From Neoroseomonas soli (GTDB taxonomy: Bacteria > Pseudomonadota > Alphaproteobacteria > Acetobacterales > Acetobacteraceae), in contig NZ_JAAEDM010000001.1 in NCBI RefSeq assembly GCF_018129065.1, positions 118,046 to 182,045 on the forward strand: DNA of 64,000 nucleotides, written 5' to 3'. The notes beneath the pieces were generated by a model, which made no database searches, had not been told where the DNA came from, and worked only from the letters and a program-made list of their open reading frames with translations. Shown here piece by piece: positions 37,010-45,747 of this stretch. The stretch's first letter is position 1; every line of letters begins with the position of its first letter. The position numbers and the translations under genes were made by a program.

Positions 37010-38134
37010 ATGCGCATCACGTCCGTCGAGACATCCGTCGTCGCGCTGCCCTTCACCATGGGCGGGCCGCACCCCCTCTTTGCCGGTCGGCCCTGGGAGA
37101 AGCTCGAGATCCTGCTCGTGCGGGTCGAGACGGAGGACGGCCTGGTCGGCTGGGGCGAGGCCTTCGGCCACGCGGCGATCCCGGCGACCAAGGCGGCGCT
37201 CGACACCATCGTCGCGCCGCTCGTACTCGGCCGCGACGCGCGCGCGATCGAGACGCTGACGCGCGAGCTGATGCACGCGACGCATCTGCTCGGCCGCAAC
37301 GGGGCGCATCTCTATGCCGTGTCCGGCGTCGAGATCGCGCTGTGGGACCTGCTGGGCAAGCGCGCCGGGCAGCCGGTCTGGGCCCTGCTCGGCGGGCGGG
37401 AGCGCGCGAGCCTGCCCGCCTATGCGAGCCTGCTCTCCTACGGCAACGACCTTGGCCTGGTGGCGCGCAACACCGCGGACGCGCGCCGCGTCGGCTATCG
37501 TCACATCAAGCTGCACGAGGTGACGCGCGAGGCGGTGCTCGTGGCGAAGGAGGCGGCGCCGGATGCCGCGATCATGCTCGACGTGAACTGCGCCTGGATG
37601 CCGCCGGTGGCGCGCGACATGGCGGCGTCACTTGCGGATGACGGGCTCTACTGGCTCGAGGAACCAGTCTGGCCGCCCGAGGATTCGCACGGGCTCGCCG
37701 GCCTGCGCCGGCACGGCATCCCGCTCTCGGCGGGCGAGAACACGGCCGGCATGTTCGGCTTCAAGGCATTGGTCGAGGCGGGCGCGATCGACATCGCGCA
37801 GCCCAGCGTCACCAAGGTCGGCGGCATCGGGGAGATGCTGCGCGTCTTCCGTCTCTGCCAGGCGCATGGCGTCGAGGTGGTGCCCCACTGCCCCTATTTT
37901 GGCCCGGGCTTCGTCGCGACGCTGCATATCGCCGCGGCACTGTGCGAGCGGCCGCTGGTCGAGGTGCTGTGGCTTGAGATGGAAGCCAACCCCTTCGATC
38001 CCTGGGTGCGCGCGCGGGACGGGCATGTGGCGGTGCCGAAAGGGCCGGGGCTGGGCTGTGACCCGGACCCGGCGATCCTTGCGCGCTACCTCGCCGCACC
38101 GCCGGTCCGTACCGAAGCGAAGGTCGCCGCATGA
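37010..38134 (+). CDS. Mandelate racemase/muconate lactonizing enzyme family protein
   Basis: 374 residues of the enolase superfamily. The barrel residues visible are Lys167 and His169 (HIKLHE) at the end of strand 2, metal ligands Asp191, Glu217 (WLEEP) and Glu243 (SAGEN), and His293 (VVPHCPYFGPG). The K-x-H plus late His arrangement points to the mandelate racemase-like or acid-sugar dehydratase groups and not to muconate cycloisomerases. The N-terminal capping domain is complete. It overlaps the next gene by 4 bases. The substrate is probably a hydroxy acid or sugar acid brought in by the importer encoded downstream (inference). Confidence 0.9.
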   Translation: MRITSVETSVVALPFTMGGPHPLFAGRPWEKLEILLVRVETEDGLVGWGEAFGHAAIPATKAALDTIVAPLVLGRDARAIETLTRELMHATHLLGRNGAHLYAVSGVEIALWDLLGKRAGQPVWALLGGRERASLPAYASLLSYGNDLGLVARNTADARRVGYRHIKLHEVTREAVLVAKEAAPDAAIMLDVNCAWMPPVARDMAASLADDGLYWLEEPVWPPEDSHGLAGLRRHGIPLSAGENTAGMFGFKALVEAGAIDIAQPSVTKVGGIGEMLRVFRLCQAHGVEVVPHCPYFGPGFVATLHIAAALCERPLVEVLWLEMEANPFDPWVRARDGHVAVPKGPGLGCDPDPAILARYLAAPPVRTEAKVAA

Positions 38135-39213
38135 AGGTCACCGCCGTCGAGATGACGCCCGTCGTCCTGCCGCTCGACAGGCCGCTGGGCAGTGCGCTCG
38201 GCGCCATCTCGCGTTTCGGCGTCATTCTCGTCACGGTGCGCACGGATGCCGGGATCACCGGCGAGAACCTGGTCTTCACCCTGCATGACCGCCGCACCGC
38301 GGTGCTGCGCCAGATGGTGGACAGCCTCGCGGACCTGATCGTCGGGCAGGATGCAGGGCACATCGCCGGATTCTGGGCGCGTGCGTGGAAAGACATCAAC
38401 TTCATCGGCCACCAGGGTGTGGCGGTGATGGGCATCTCTGCCATCGACGGCGCATTGTGGGACGCGGCGGGGAAGGCGGCGAACATGCCGCTCTACCGCA
38501 TGCTCGGCGGTGCGCGGGACCGCGTGCCGGCCTACCATTCCGGTGGGCTGTGGCTGTCCCACACGGTGGACGAACTGGTGGCCGAGGCCCAGGCCTTCGT
38601 CGCGCAGGGCTTCGGTGCTGTGAAGATGCGCCTCGGCAAGGCCGACCCCGTGGAGGACGCCGCGCGCGTGCGCGCCGTGCGCGAGGCCATCGGCCCGCGC
38701 ATCGCGCTGATGGCCGACGCGAACCAGGGGCTGAATGAAGCCCAGGCGATCCGCCTGGGACGGATGCTGGAACCCTTCAACCTCACCTGGTTCGAGGAAC
38801 CGCTGCCCTGCTGGGACCTCGAAGGGTTGGCCCGCGTCGCCGCCGCGCTCGACACGCCGATCGCCAGCGGCGAGACGGAATACACGCGCTACGGCTTCCG
38901 CCGAATGCTGGACCTGCGCTCGGCCGACATCCTGATGCCGGACCTGCAGCGCGCCGGCGGTGTCAGCGAATTCATGCGTGTCGGCCACATGGCGCAGAGC
39001 CACGACATCGCGATCTCGAGCCACCTGTTTCCGGAGACGAGCATCCAGGTGCTCGGCGCTCTCTCGAACGCGATCTATCTCGAGTACATGCCGTGGTTCT
39101 CACGGCTCTACAATGAAGCGCTGGAATTCGATGCGGGTGACGCCCTGGTGCCGGAGCGCTCCGGCTGGGGCTTCACCCTGAACCGCGACTACATCCGCCA
39201 CCTGCAATCATAG
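38131..39213 (+). CDS. Mandelate racemase/muconate lactonizing enzyme family protein (second)
   Basis: 360 residues of the same superfamily but clearly diverged from its neighbour. Strand 2 has Lys165 and Arg167 (AVKMRLGK), metal ligands are Asp196 (MADANQG), Glu222 (WFEEP) and Glu248 (ASGETEY), and His298 (ISSHLFPE) is the late general acid/base. K-x-R instead of K-x-K or K-x-H indicates different stereochemistry or substrate from the first enzyme. ATGA overlap with the first gene. The pair may carry out consecutive epimerisation and dehydration of one acid. Confidence 0.9.
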   Translation: MKVTAVEMTPVVLPLDRPLGSALGAISRFGVILVTVRTDAGITGENLVFTLHDRRTAVLRQMVDSLADLIVGQDAGHIAGFWARAWKDINFIGHQGVAVMGISAIDGALWDAAGKAANMPLYRMLGGARDRVPAYHSGGLWLSHTVDELVAEAQAFVAQGFGAVKMRLGKADPVEDAARVRAVREAIGPRIALMADANQGLNEAQAIRLGRMLEPFNLTWFEEPLPCWDLEGLARVAAALDTPIASGETEYTRYGFRRMLDLRSADILMPDLQRAGGVSEFMRVGHMAQSHDIAISSHLFPETSIQVLGALSNAIYLEYMPWFSRLYNEALEFDAGDALVPERSGWGFTLNRDYIRHLQS

Positions 39214-39253
39214 ACGCCGGCATCAGGCCGGCCGCAACGGAGGGAAAGTGTCC

Positions 39254-40438
39254 ATGAAGATCACGCGTCGCTCATTGGCCCTCGGCGGCGCCGGCCTCGT
39301 CGCCGGCGCCCCGCTCGCCCGCCCCGCCCTCGCGCAGAACGACCCGATCCGCATCGGCTGGCTCGCCGCGCTGACGGGCCCGAGTTCGGCACCGGCCGTA
39401 GGCTTCAACCGTGGCGTGCTCTTTGCGACCGAGGCCATCAACGCCGCCGGCGGCGTCAAGGGCCGGCGGATCGAGATCCTGACCCGCGATACCCAGGGCG
39501 ACCCGACCAAGGCCGTGAACGCGACGCAGGAGATGATCAGCCAGCTTCGCGTCCATGCCATCTGGGGGCCGACCAATTCGGGTGAGTCGCTCGCGGTGAC
39601 CGCCATCATGGCGCGCGCGAAGATGCCCAACATCCACCCCTGCGTCGTCGACACGCTGATCGACGAGCGCCGCTATCCCAACGCATTCCGCATCACCCCG
39701 TCCAACACGCAATGGGACGACGCGGTGCGCGGCTACTGCCTGAACCGCGTCAATGCGCGCAAGGTAGCGGTGATCGGCGACACGACGGGCTACGGCGTCA
39801 GCGCCGTCAACGCCTCGGTCGCCGGCTTCCAGCGCGACGGTGCCGAGGTCGTCTACAAGGCGAACATCGACGCGACGCAGCCGGACATGACGCCAGACAT
39901 GCTGCGCGCCCGCAATGCCGGCGCGCAGGCGATCGTCATCTGGTCGGTGTCCACCGGCATGATCGCGCGCATGCTGAACACGCGTGCGACGATGAACTGG
40001 GACGTGCCCTTCGTCGGCCATCCCGCGCTGTCCTCGGGCGAGATCGGCAGCCTGGTGGAGCGCCCGGCGAACTGGGAGAAGGTCTACGCCATCGGCTACC
40101 GCAGCTGTTCCTACGATGCCGCGGGCAACCTGCCGCCGCGCACGGCGGACCTGGTGCGGCGTCTGCAAGGCAAGGTGAACCTCCAGGACACGCTGCTCTG
40201 GTGGGTGGCCTCGGCAATCGATGCCATCGACCTCATCGCCAAGGCGGTGGACGCGACCGGATCGACCTCCAACGACGCCATCATCGGCAACTGGAACAGC
40301 CTGCGGAATTATCCCGGCTATTTCGGCACCTACTCCTACTCACCCACCCAGCATAACGGCTTCCCGGTGGAGGAGGTGGTGATGTCCGCCGCCAATTCCG
40401 CGCGCAACGGCGCCTTCACCCTGGCCCCGGGCTACTGA
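39254..40438 (+). CDS. livK: Branched-chain amino acid-type ABC transporter substrate-binding protein
   Basis: 394 residues. Twin-arginine-like signal (ITRRSLALGG, residues 3-12; cut near ALA). The mature part has IRIGWLAALTGPSSAPAVGF, AINAAGGVKGRRIEIL and VAVIGDTTGYGVSAVNASV, the LivK/Peripla_BP_6 pattern. ATG at 39254 is taken; a GTG 6 bases upstream is nearer to the GGAGGG site and remains possible. Proteins of this class bind amino acids, amides or aromatic and hydroxy acids. It opens the importer block (permease, fused permease-ATPase, ATPase) downstream of two enolase-superfamily enzymes. Confidence 0.93.
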   Translation: MKITRRSLALGGAGLVAGAPLARPALAQNDPIRIGWLAALTGPSSAPAVGFNRGVLFATEAINAAGGVKGRRIEILTRDTQGDPTKAVNATQEMISQLRVHAIWGPTNSGESLAVTAIMARAKMPNIHPCVVDTLIDERRYPNAFRITPSNTQWDDAVRGYCLNRVNARKVAVIGDTTGYGVSAVNASVAGFQRDGAEVVYKANIDATQPDMTPDMLRARNAGAQAIVIWSVSTGMIARMLNTRATMNWDVPFVGHPALSSGEIGSLVERPANWEKVYAIGYRSCSYDAAGNLPPRTADLVRRLQGKVNLQDTLLWWVASAIDAIDLIAKAVDATGSTSNDAIIGNWNSLRNYPGYFGTYSYSPTQHNGFPVEEVVMSAANSARNGAFTLAPGY

Positions 40439-40462
40439 GCGGGGCGGCGCGGGAGGACACCG

Positions 40463-41320
40463 ATGCTCGCATCCATCATCGCCTCGGGTCTTGCCGTCGG
40501 TGCGGTCTACGCGCTGATCGGCATCACCTACAACACGATGTTCGCCACCTCCCGCGTCATGAGCTTCACCGCCGGGCAGCTCGGCATGCTCGGCGGCGTC
40601 TTCGGGTCCATGTTCATGCTCCGCCTGGGCCTGCCGGTCCTGCCGGCCCTGGCGCTGACGCTGATCTGCTGCGCGCTGATTGGCGTGGTGACCGAGATCG
40701 TCGCCGTGCGCCCGGTGCTCAAGAGCCTCGAACAACACCTCTACGTGCTGACGACGTTGGCCCTCGCGCTGCTGATCCAGCACACGACGGCCATGGAATG
40801 GAGCACGGAGCCGCAGCCCTTCCCGCGCCTGGTGAACTTCGGCAGCGGCATCTGGGATGAGAAATACTGGCTGCCGGTCGTGGTCTGCATCGCGACCATC
40901 ATCGGCCTCGAATACCTCTACCGCCGCACGCTGGTCGGGCGCGCCTTCGTCGCCATCGCCGAGGACAATTTCGCCGCCCGCGCCCTCGGCCTGCCCGAAC
41001 GCAACCTGCGCATGGCGAGCTATGCGCTCGCCGGCGCGATCGGCGCGCTGGCGGGCTTCGCTGGCGGGCAGCTGCTGCTCGCCTTCTTCGCCAACGGCTC
41101 GCTGCTGAACTTCTACGGCTTCATCCCTGTTGCCCTGGGCGGGCTCGGCAACAACCGCGGCGCGGTGATCGGCGGCTTCGTCCTTGGCCTCTTCCAGCAG
41201 GCGGCGAACTTCATGGTCGGCGGCATCTTCTCCTCGGTCGCCGTGTTCACACTGTTCATCATCGTCCTTCTCGCCGCGCCGCAGGGCATGTTCGGCGCGC
41301 AGGCGGCGCGGAGGGTCTGA
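40463..41320 (+). CDS. livH: Branched-chain amino acid-type ABC transporter permease (LivH)
   Basis: 285 residues with about eight membrane spans. IIASGLAVGAVYALIGITYN, MSFTAGQLGMLGGVFGSM and the cytoplasmic RAFVAIAEDNFAARALGLP loop are family hallmarks, as is GLGNNRGAVIGGFVLGLF. It forms the channel with the LivM half of the fusion protein encoded next; the two genes overlap by 1 base (TGATG). Confidence 0.95.
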   Translation: MLASIIASGLAVGAVYALIGITYNTMFATSRVMSFTAGQLGMLGGVFGSMFMLRLGLPVLPALALTLICCALIGVVTEIVAVRPVLKSLEQHLYVLTTLALALLIQHTTAMEWSTEPQPFPRLVNFGSGIWDEKYWLPVVVCIATIIGLEYLYRRTLVGRAFVAIAEDNFAARALGLPERNLRMASYALAGAIGALAGFAGGQLLLAFFANGSLLNFYGFIPVALGGLGNNRGAVIGGFVLGLFQQAANFMVGGIFSSVAVFTLFIIVLLAAPQGMFGAQAARRV

Positions 41321-43119
41321 TGGACGCGATGACCGGAACCGCGCCACCCCGGACCCGACCGAAGGTGGCGGGGCCGCTCTCGCCGCTCTGGCCCTTCCTG
41401 CTGCTGCTGGCCATCGGCCTGGCCATGCCGCTGACGGGCAATGCCTATTGGGGGCTGATCGCCACCCGCATGGCGGTCTACTGGGTGCTGGTGGCGGGCT
41501 TGAACCTCATCGTCGGCTATGCCGGGCAGCTCGCCATCGGCTACGTCGCGCTGCTGACGATCGGTGCCTACACCACCAGCGTGCTTGCCGCGGGCAACGT
41601 CTTCCCGCCGCTGCCGGCCTTCGCGGCGCTCGGCGCAGCCGGCGTCGCGGGCGCAGTGGCCGGCGTCGTGGTCGGCCTGCCGGCTCTGCGCCTGCGCACC
41701 TTCTACTTCGCCATGACGACGCTGGGCTTCGCCACCATCGTCACGCAGATCACGCTCGCCTGGCAGGACGTGACCGGCGGCGGCATCGGCATCGCCGGGC
41801 CGGAGATGCCGGAACCGCTCGATACCACCTGGGGCTTCCTCTACTTCTGTCTCGGCTTCGCGGCGGTCTGCACCTGGCTCACGGCGAACATCGCGCGCAG
41901 CCGCTTCGGTCGCGCCCTGGTCGCGGTGCGCGACGCCGAGGTCGCGGCCGAGGCCTCGGGCATCCGCAAGCCGCGGCTGCTCGTGCTGGTCTTCATCCTC
42001 GCCGGGGCGCTGGCGGCGATGGCCGGCGGTCTCTTCGCCACGCTGCAGACCTACATCACGCCCGATGCCTTCACCTTCGACCTTTCCCTGCTGTTCTTCA
42101 TCGCCATCCTGATCGGCGGCCGCGGGTCGATCCTGGGCCCACTCCTCGGCACGGTGATCCTGACCCTCCTGCCGGAGATCGCGGCGCCGCTCGCCGCCTG
42201 GTCAACCTTCCTCTATGCCGCGCTGCTGCTGGTCATCGTGCTCGCCATGCCGGGCGGCATCGCGGCGCTGATCGACCCGCGCAGCCGGCGCAAGCTGCCG
42301 GAGAACCGCGTCATCACCCCGCGGACCGCTGCGCTCGACGCGCTGCTCGGCCAGCGCAAGGTGCCGGAACCAATGCGGCTGTCCGGCATCGTGCTCGCCT
42401 TCGGCGGCGTGCGTGCGATCGACGGGCTGGATCTCGAGGTCGCACCCGGCCAGGTGCACGGGCTCATCGGGCCAAACGGCAGCGGCAAGACGACGACGCT
42501 CAATGTCATCTCCGGCTACTATCGGCCGGAAGCCGGCAGCATGGCGATCGGAACCAACCCTCTGAGGGCCGGCGACCCGGAAGGCCGCGCCACGCTGCGC
42601 ATCGCCCGCACCTTCCAGACGCCGCGCCTGATCGGCGAGGCCTCGGTGCTCGAGAACGTCATGATCGGCGGCACCATCGACGGCACCGCCGGCTTCGCCG
42701 AGGCGCTGTTCGCCCTGCCGCGGCACCGCCGCGACGAGCGCGAGCTCGAGGCCCGCGCCCGCCTGGCGCTGGAGGCGGTCGGCCTCGCGGACCTCGCCGC
42801 CGCGCGCGCCGACCGGCTGCAGCACAGCGAGCTACGCTTCATGGAGATCGCGCGTGCACTGATGCTCCGCCCCGCATTCCTGATGCTGGACGAGCCGGCG
42901 GCGGGCCTCTCGGCCGAGGAGATCCGCCGCCTCGGCGCGCTGGTCCGCGGTATCAGCCGGCACGGGACCGGTGTGCTGCTGGTCGAGCACCATGCCGACC
43001 TCATCTTCGATATCTGCGACCAGGTGACCGTGCTGAACCTCGGCAAGGTACTCGCAGCGGGGACGCCGGCCGAGATCCGCGTGCACAAGGAGGTCGTCAG
43101 TGCCTATCTCGGCGCCTGA
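41320..43119 (+). CDS. Fused branched-chain amino acid-type ABC permease and ATP-binding protein (LivM-LivG fusion)
   Basis: 599 residues in one frame. Residues 1 to about 325 are LivM: NAYWGLIATRMAVYWVLVAG, GQLAIGYVALLTIGAYTT, the RALVAVRDAEVAAEASGI coupling loop and GGRGSILGPLLGTVI. A linker of some 25 residues (to about 345) leads to LivG with Walker A GPNGSGKTT near 383-391, ARTFQTPRLIGEASVLENV, and Walker B AFLMLDEPAAGLS. The signature region reads LQHSELRFMEIARAL, where the usual L-S-x-G-Q is replaced by LQHSE; similar weak signatures are known in LivG-type halves. Fused LivMG proteins occur in several proteobacteria. Confidence 0.93.
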   Translation: MDAMTGTAPPRTRPKVAGPLSPLWPFLLLLAIGLAMPLTGNAYWGLIATRMAVYWVLVAGLNLIVGYAGQLAIGYVALLTIGAYTTSVLAAGNVFPPLPAFAALGAAGVAGAVAGVVVGLPALRLRTFYFAMTTLGFATIVTQITLAWQDVTGGGIGIAGPEMPEPLDTTWGFLYFCLGFAAVCTWLTANIARSRFGRALVAVRDAEVAAEASGIRKPRLLVLVFILAGALAAMAGGLFATLQTYITPDAFTFDLSLLFFIAILIGGRGSILGPLLGTVILTLLPEIAAPLAAWSTFLYAALLLVIVLAMPGGIAALIDPRSRRKLPENRVITPRTAALDALLGQRKVPEPMRLSGIVLAFGGVRAIDGLDLEVAPGQVHGLIGPNGSGKTTTLNVISGYYRPEAGSMAIGTNPLRAGDPEGRATLRIARTFQTPRLIGEASVLENVMIGGTIDGTAGFAEALFALPRHRRDERELEARARLALEAVGLADLAAARADRLQHSELRFMEIARALMLRPAFLMLDEPAAGLSAEEIRRLGALVRGISRHGTGVLLVEHHADLIFDICDQVTVLNLGKVLAAGTPAEIRVHKEVVSAYLGA

Positions 43120-43852
43120 GCGGAGCCTTCTCGAGGTCGCGGGCCTCGAGGCCGGCTACGGCAAGATCGCTGTGTTGCACGGCGTGAACCTGCGCATCGG
43201 CGCCGGCGAGGTCGTGGCGCTGCTCGGCCCCAATGGTGCGGGCAAGACGACACTGCTGCGCTCGATGTCGGGCCTGCTGCCCGTCACGGCGGGCAGCGTG
43301 ACCTTCGACGGTCAGGACCTGTCGCGCGCAAGCCCGCGGGACGCCGCACGCGCGGGCCTGGTGCACGTCATCGAGGGGCACCGCGTCTTCACGCAGATCT
43401 CGGTGGCCGACAACCTGCTGCTCGCCGGCTACGACCTGCCGCGCAGGGAGCGTTCGGCGCGCATCGAAGAGGCACTGTCCTACTTCCCCGAGATCGCCGC
43501 CAAGCGACACGATCGCGGCGGAGCGCTGAGCGGCGGGCAGCAGCAGATGCTCGCGGTTGCGCAGGGCCTGGTACGGCGGCCGCGACTGCTGATGTTGGAC
43601 GAACCGTCCGCCGGTCTTTCCCCTGTGCTGGTGGACCGCGTGCTCGGCGTCGTGAGCGAGCTGCGGGCCAAGGGCACCTCGGTTCTGTTGGTCGAGCAGT
43701 TGATCGAGAAGACGCTCGCCGTCTCCGACCGCGTTTATGCGCTGGCGCAGGGTCGCATCGTGCTTGAGGCCGGGGCGAAGGAGGGCGACCTGCCGCACCG
43801 GTTGGAGCATGCCTATTTCGGCCAGGATGTCCCCACGGCCCTGCATGCGTGA
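43100..43852 (+). CDS. livF: Branched-chain amino acid-type ABC transporter ATP-binding protein (LivF)
   Basis: 250 residues, GTG start at 43100 with AAGGAGG 6 bases upstream; it overlaps the end of the fusion gene by 20 bases. Walker A is GPNGAGKT (43-50), the Q-loop region has VIEGHRVFTQISVADNLLLA, the signature is LSGGQQQ (143-149), and Walker B is LLMLDEPSAGLSP. Completes the importer, providing the second ATPase with a canonical signature to pair with the unusual LivG half. Confidence 0.95.
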   Translation: MPISAPERSLLEVAGLEAGYGKIAVLHGVNLRIGAGEVVALLGPNGAGKTTLLRSMSGLLPVTAGSVTFDGQDLSRASPRDAARAGLVHVIEGHRVFTQISVADNLLLAGYDLPRRERSARIEEALSYFPEIAAKRHDRGGALSGGQQQMLAVAQGLVRRPRLLMLDEPSAGLSPVLVDRVLGVVSELRAKGTSVLLVEQLIEKTLAVSDRVYALAQGRIVLEAGAKEGDLPHRLEHAYFGQDVPTALHA

Positions 43853-44357
43853 ATGCCCGGATCCCGGACCGATCCATCCTCTGTCGAAGCCGAGCTGTTC
43901 CCTGTTCATGAGTAGGGAATCCCGCCATGCCGGCGGGCTTCATCTCCACGCAGCCTGACCGCACGAGCCGAACCGCGGCCCACCCGCAGCCATTGGACAA
44001 CCGAACGCGTCCGGCGCTGACGAAACCACGATACAAGGCAGCCGCGCACAGGTCTCCCAAGAGCTCGTTCCGATCCGGCCGGGTCACATCCAGCGGCGGA
44101 GAAGCAGTCGGCGCATTCGAATGAACTGAAGCCGTCGATGACGCTGCCGATGGTGCTCCACAAACCGTCGCCGGTCCGCTCGGCGCGACGACTGCAACCA
44201 GATGCGGCCGCGTGGCGGAGCGGGAGGCCTCACACCCGCCGAGGCTACTCGCATTGCCTTGGCTGCCATGACGTAGGACCATCACCAGCCTGGCCTCCAG
44301 CCATCGGCGGTGGCGGAGAAAAGGGGGGCTCAGGTCAATCCGCTTGTGGGCGTGAGC
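43853..44357. other. Intergenic region without a clear gene
   Basis: About 500 bases. Frames here are short and overlap in several directions without family signatures, and local GC is a little lower than in the genes around. Ribosome sites are absent. It may hold the promoter of the TDT gene, but I see no strong dyad or RNA element. Confidence 0.4.
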
Positions 44358-45458
44358 ATGGAACAACCTCATTCGACGTCATGGCGCTTGCGTCCGGTCG
44401 CGACATTGGTGCTGGACGCAGCGCGTGATCTCTTCCCCGGATACTTCGCCTTCGTCATGGCGACGGGTGTGATCTCCATAGCGAGCCATTTGCTCGGACT
44501 TCGTTGGATTGCGATGCCGCTCGTGGCCGTTGCCTGGATCGGATACCTGGTACTCTGGGGTCTGACCCTTGCGCGCCTCGCCTTCTATCCGCGCCGCATG
44601 GCACAGGATCTCTCGAACCACCAGCGCGCACCAGGATTCTTCACCATCGTTGCCGGCACTTGCGTGCTCGGTACCCAAACAGCCGTGGTCACCGGCGCGG
44701 GGGAGTTGGCCGGCGTGCTCTGGTATCTGGGCCTCGGGCTCTGGTTCCTGGTGATGTATGCCTTCTTCACGGCAGTCACGATCCGTGAGCGCAAGCCTTC
44801 GCTGGCCGACGGGATCAACGGGGCCTGGCTGATCGCCGCAGTGGCAACTCAGTCCATCGTCGTGCTCAAGGGTACTCTGGGCGCCGCGACTGCACCATCA
44901 CCCGCAATCCAATTCCTGTGTCTCGCCTATTTCATGGTTGGCTGCATGCTCTACCTGGCCATCATCCCGCTGATCTTCTACCGTTTGACCTTCGTGCGGC
45001 TCGGCTCGATGGATTTCGGGCCGCCTTACTGGATCAACATGGGTGCCGTCGCCATCAGCACCCTCGCAGGATCGACCCTGCTGCTGCGGAGCAGCACATG
45101 GCCGGTGCTGGCCGGATTCACGCCGTTCCTGAAGGGCTTCACCCTGTTCTTCTGGGCGGCCGCCAGCTGGTGGATCCCATTCCTCATCGCACTCACCCTG
45201 TGGCGGTATCTCGTGCGGCGGGACCCGCTGCGCTACGAGCCAACGTTCTGGGGCATGGTCTTTCCCCTGGGCATGTACACCACCGGCACGCTGCAGCTTG
45301 CGCGTGCGCTGGATCTGCCGTTCCTTGCGGTGATTCCCGATGTCTTCATCCATGTCGCGCTGGCGGCATGGTTCGCCACCTTCTCGGGGCTCGTTCTCCG
45401 CATACTGAAGGTGATCAATGCCGCGCGGGCCAGGGCGTCGACTCAATCATGCCGGTAG
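44358..45458 (+). CDS. TDT family transporter (tellurite-resistance/dicarboxylate transporter, TehA/SLAC1 fold)
   Basis: 366 residues with about ten membrane spans. Landmarks are LFPGYFAFVMATGVISIASH near the start, LGLGLWFLVMYAFF, GPPYWINMGAVAISTLAGS and WGMVFPLGMYTTGTLQLA, which define the C4-dicarboxylate/SLAC1-type family (PF03595). Such proteins move malate, sulfite or other small anions. The ATG at 44358 is preferred; GTG codons at 44310 and 44352 are in frame but have no better ribosome site. It stands alone between two catabolic blocks; no regulator is attached. Confidence 0.85.
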   Translation: MEQPHSTSWRLRPVATLVLDAARDLFPGYFAFVMATGVISIASHLLGLRWIAMPLVAVAWIGYLVLWGLTLARLAFYPRRMAQDLSNHQRAPGFFTIVAGTCVLGTQTAVVTGAGELAGVLWYLGLGLWFLVMYAFFTAVTIRERKPSLADGINGAWLIAAVATQSIVVLKGTLGAATAPSPAIQFLCLAYFMVGCMLYLAIIPLIFYRLTFVRLGSMDFGPPYWINMGAVAISTLAGSTLLLRSSTWPVLAGFTPFLKGFTLFFWAAASWWIPFLIALTLWRYLVRRDPLRYEPTFWGMVFPLGMYTTGTLQLARALDLPFLAVIPDVFIHVALAAWFATFSGLVLRILKVINAARARASTQSCR

Positions 45459-45679
45459 GTGATGGCGAAGACGAGGCCAGGCGCCATGAAGAGCCGAGGC
45501 TCTTGCGCCGTGGGACATGCGAACACGCACGCCATGCGACCGGGCCGATCGGGAGCGCCCGGGTTCTTCACCGCCTCAGAGATCGTCTTGCGGCAGGCCA
45601 CGCCTGCAATCCCTTGCTGGGGATTGAAGGGGTGGGCCCGGATCATCCTTCTCCAGTTTCCGGGCTCAATGACGCTCAT
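45443..45679 (-). CDS. Hypothetical small ORF (uncertain)
   Basis: A minus-strand frame of about 78 codons (from ATG near 45679) reads SVIEPGNWRRMIRAHPFNPQ, then has four cysteine/glycine-rich stretches and ends APGLVFAITYRHD. It overlaps the 3' end of the TDT gene by 16 bases. It has no ribosome site and no recognised family; the plus strand over the same stretch is also open. It could be a real small protein or chance. It fills most of the 290-base gap before the IclR gene. Confidence 0.2.
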   Translation of the reverse strand: MSVIEPGNWRRMIRAHPFNPQQGIAGVACRKTISEAVKNPGAPDRPGRMACVFACPTAQEPRLFMAPGLVFAITYRHD

Positions 45680-45747
45680 CACGGCAAGCGTCGCGGCAGG
45701 CCCGGGTGGCGGCGGAAGGCAAAGCGCCACGGCGCGAAGCCCTCCCG

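Noticed and set aside
41320..43119. Sequencing error as explanation of the LivM-LivG fusion
   Set aside because: Both halves are complete, the linker is in frame and free of remnants of a start site, and such fusions are known in this importer class.
43389..44372. Minus-strand frame spanning the livF end and the following gap
   Set aside because: Its first part is antisense to livF and the rest lacks any family signature or start site.
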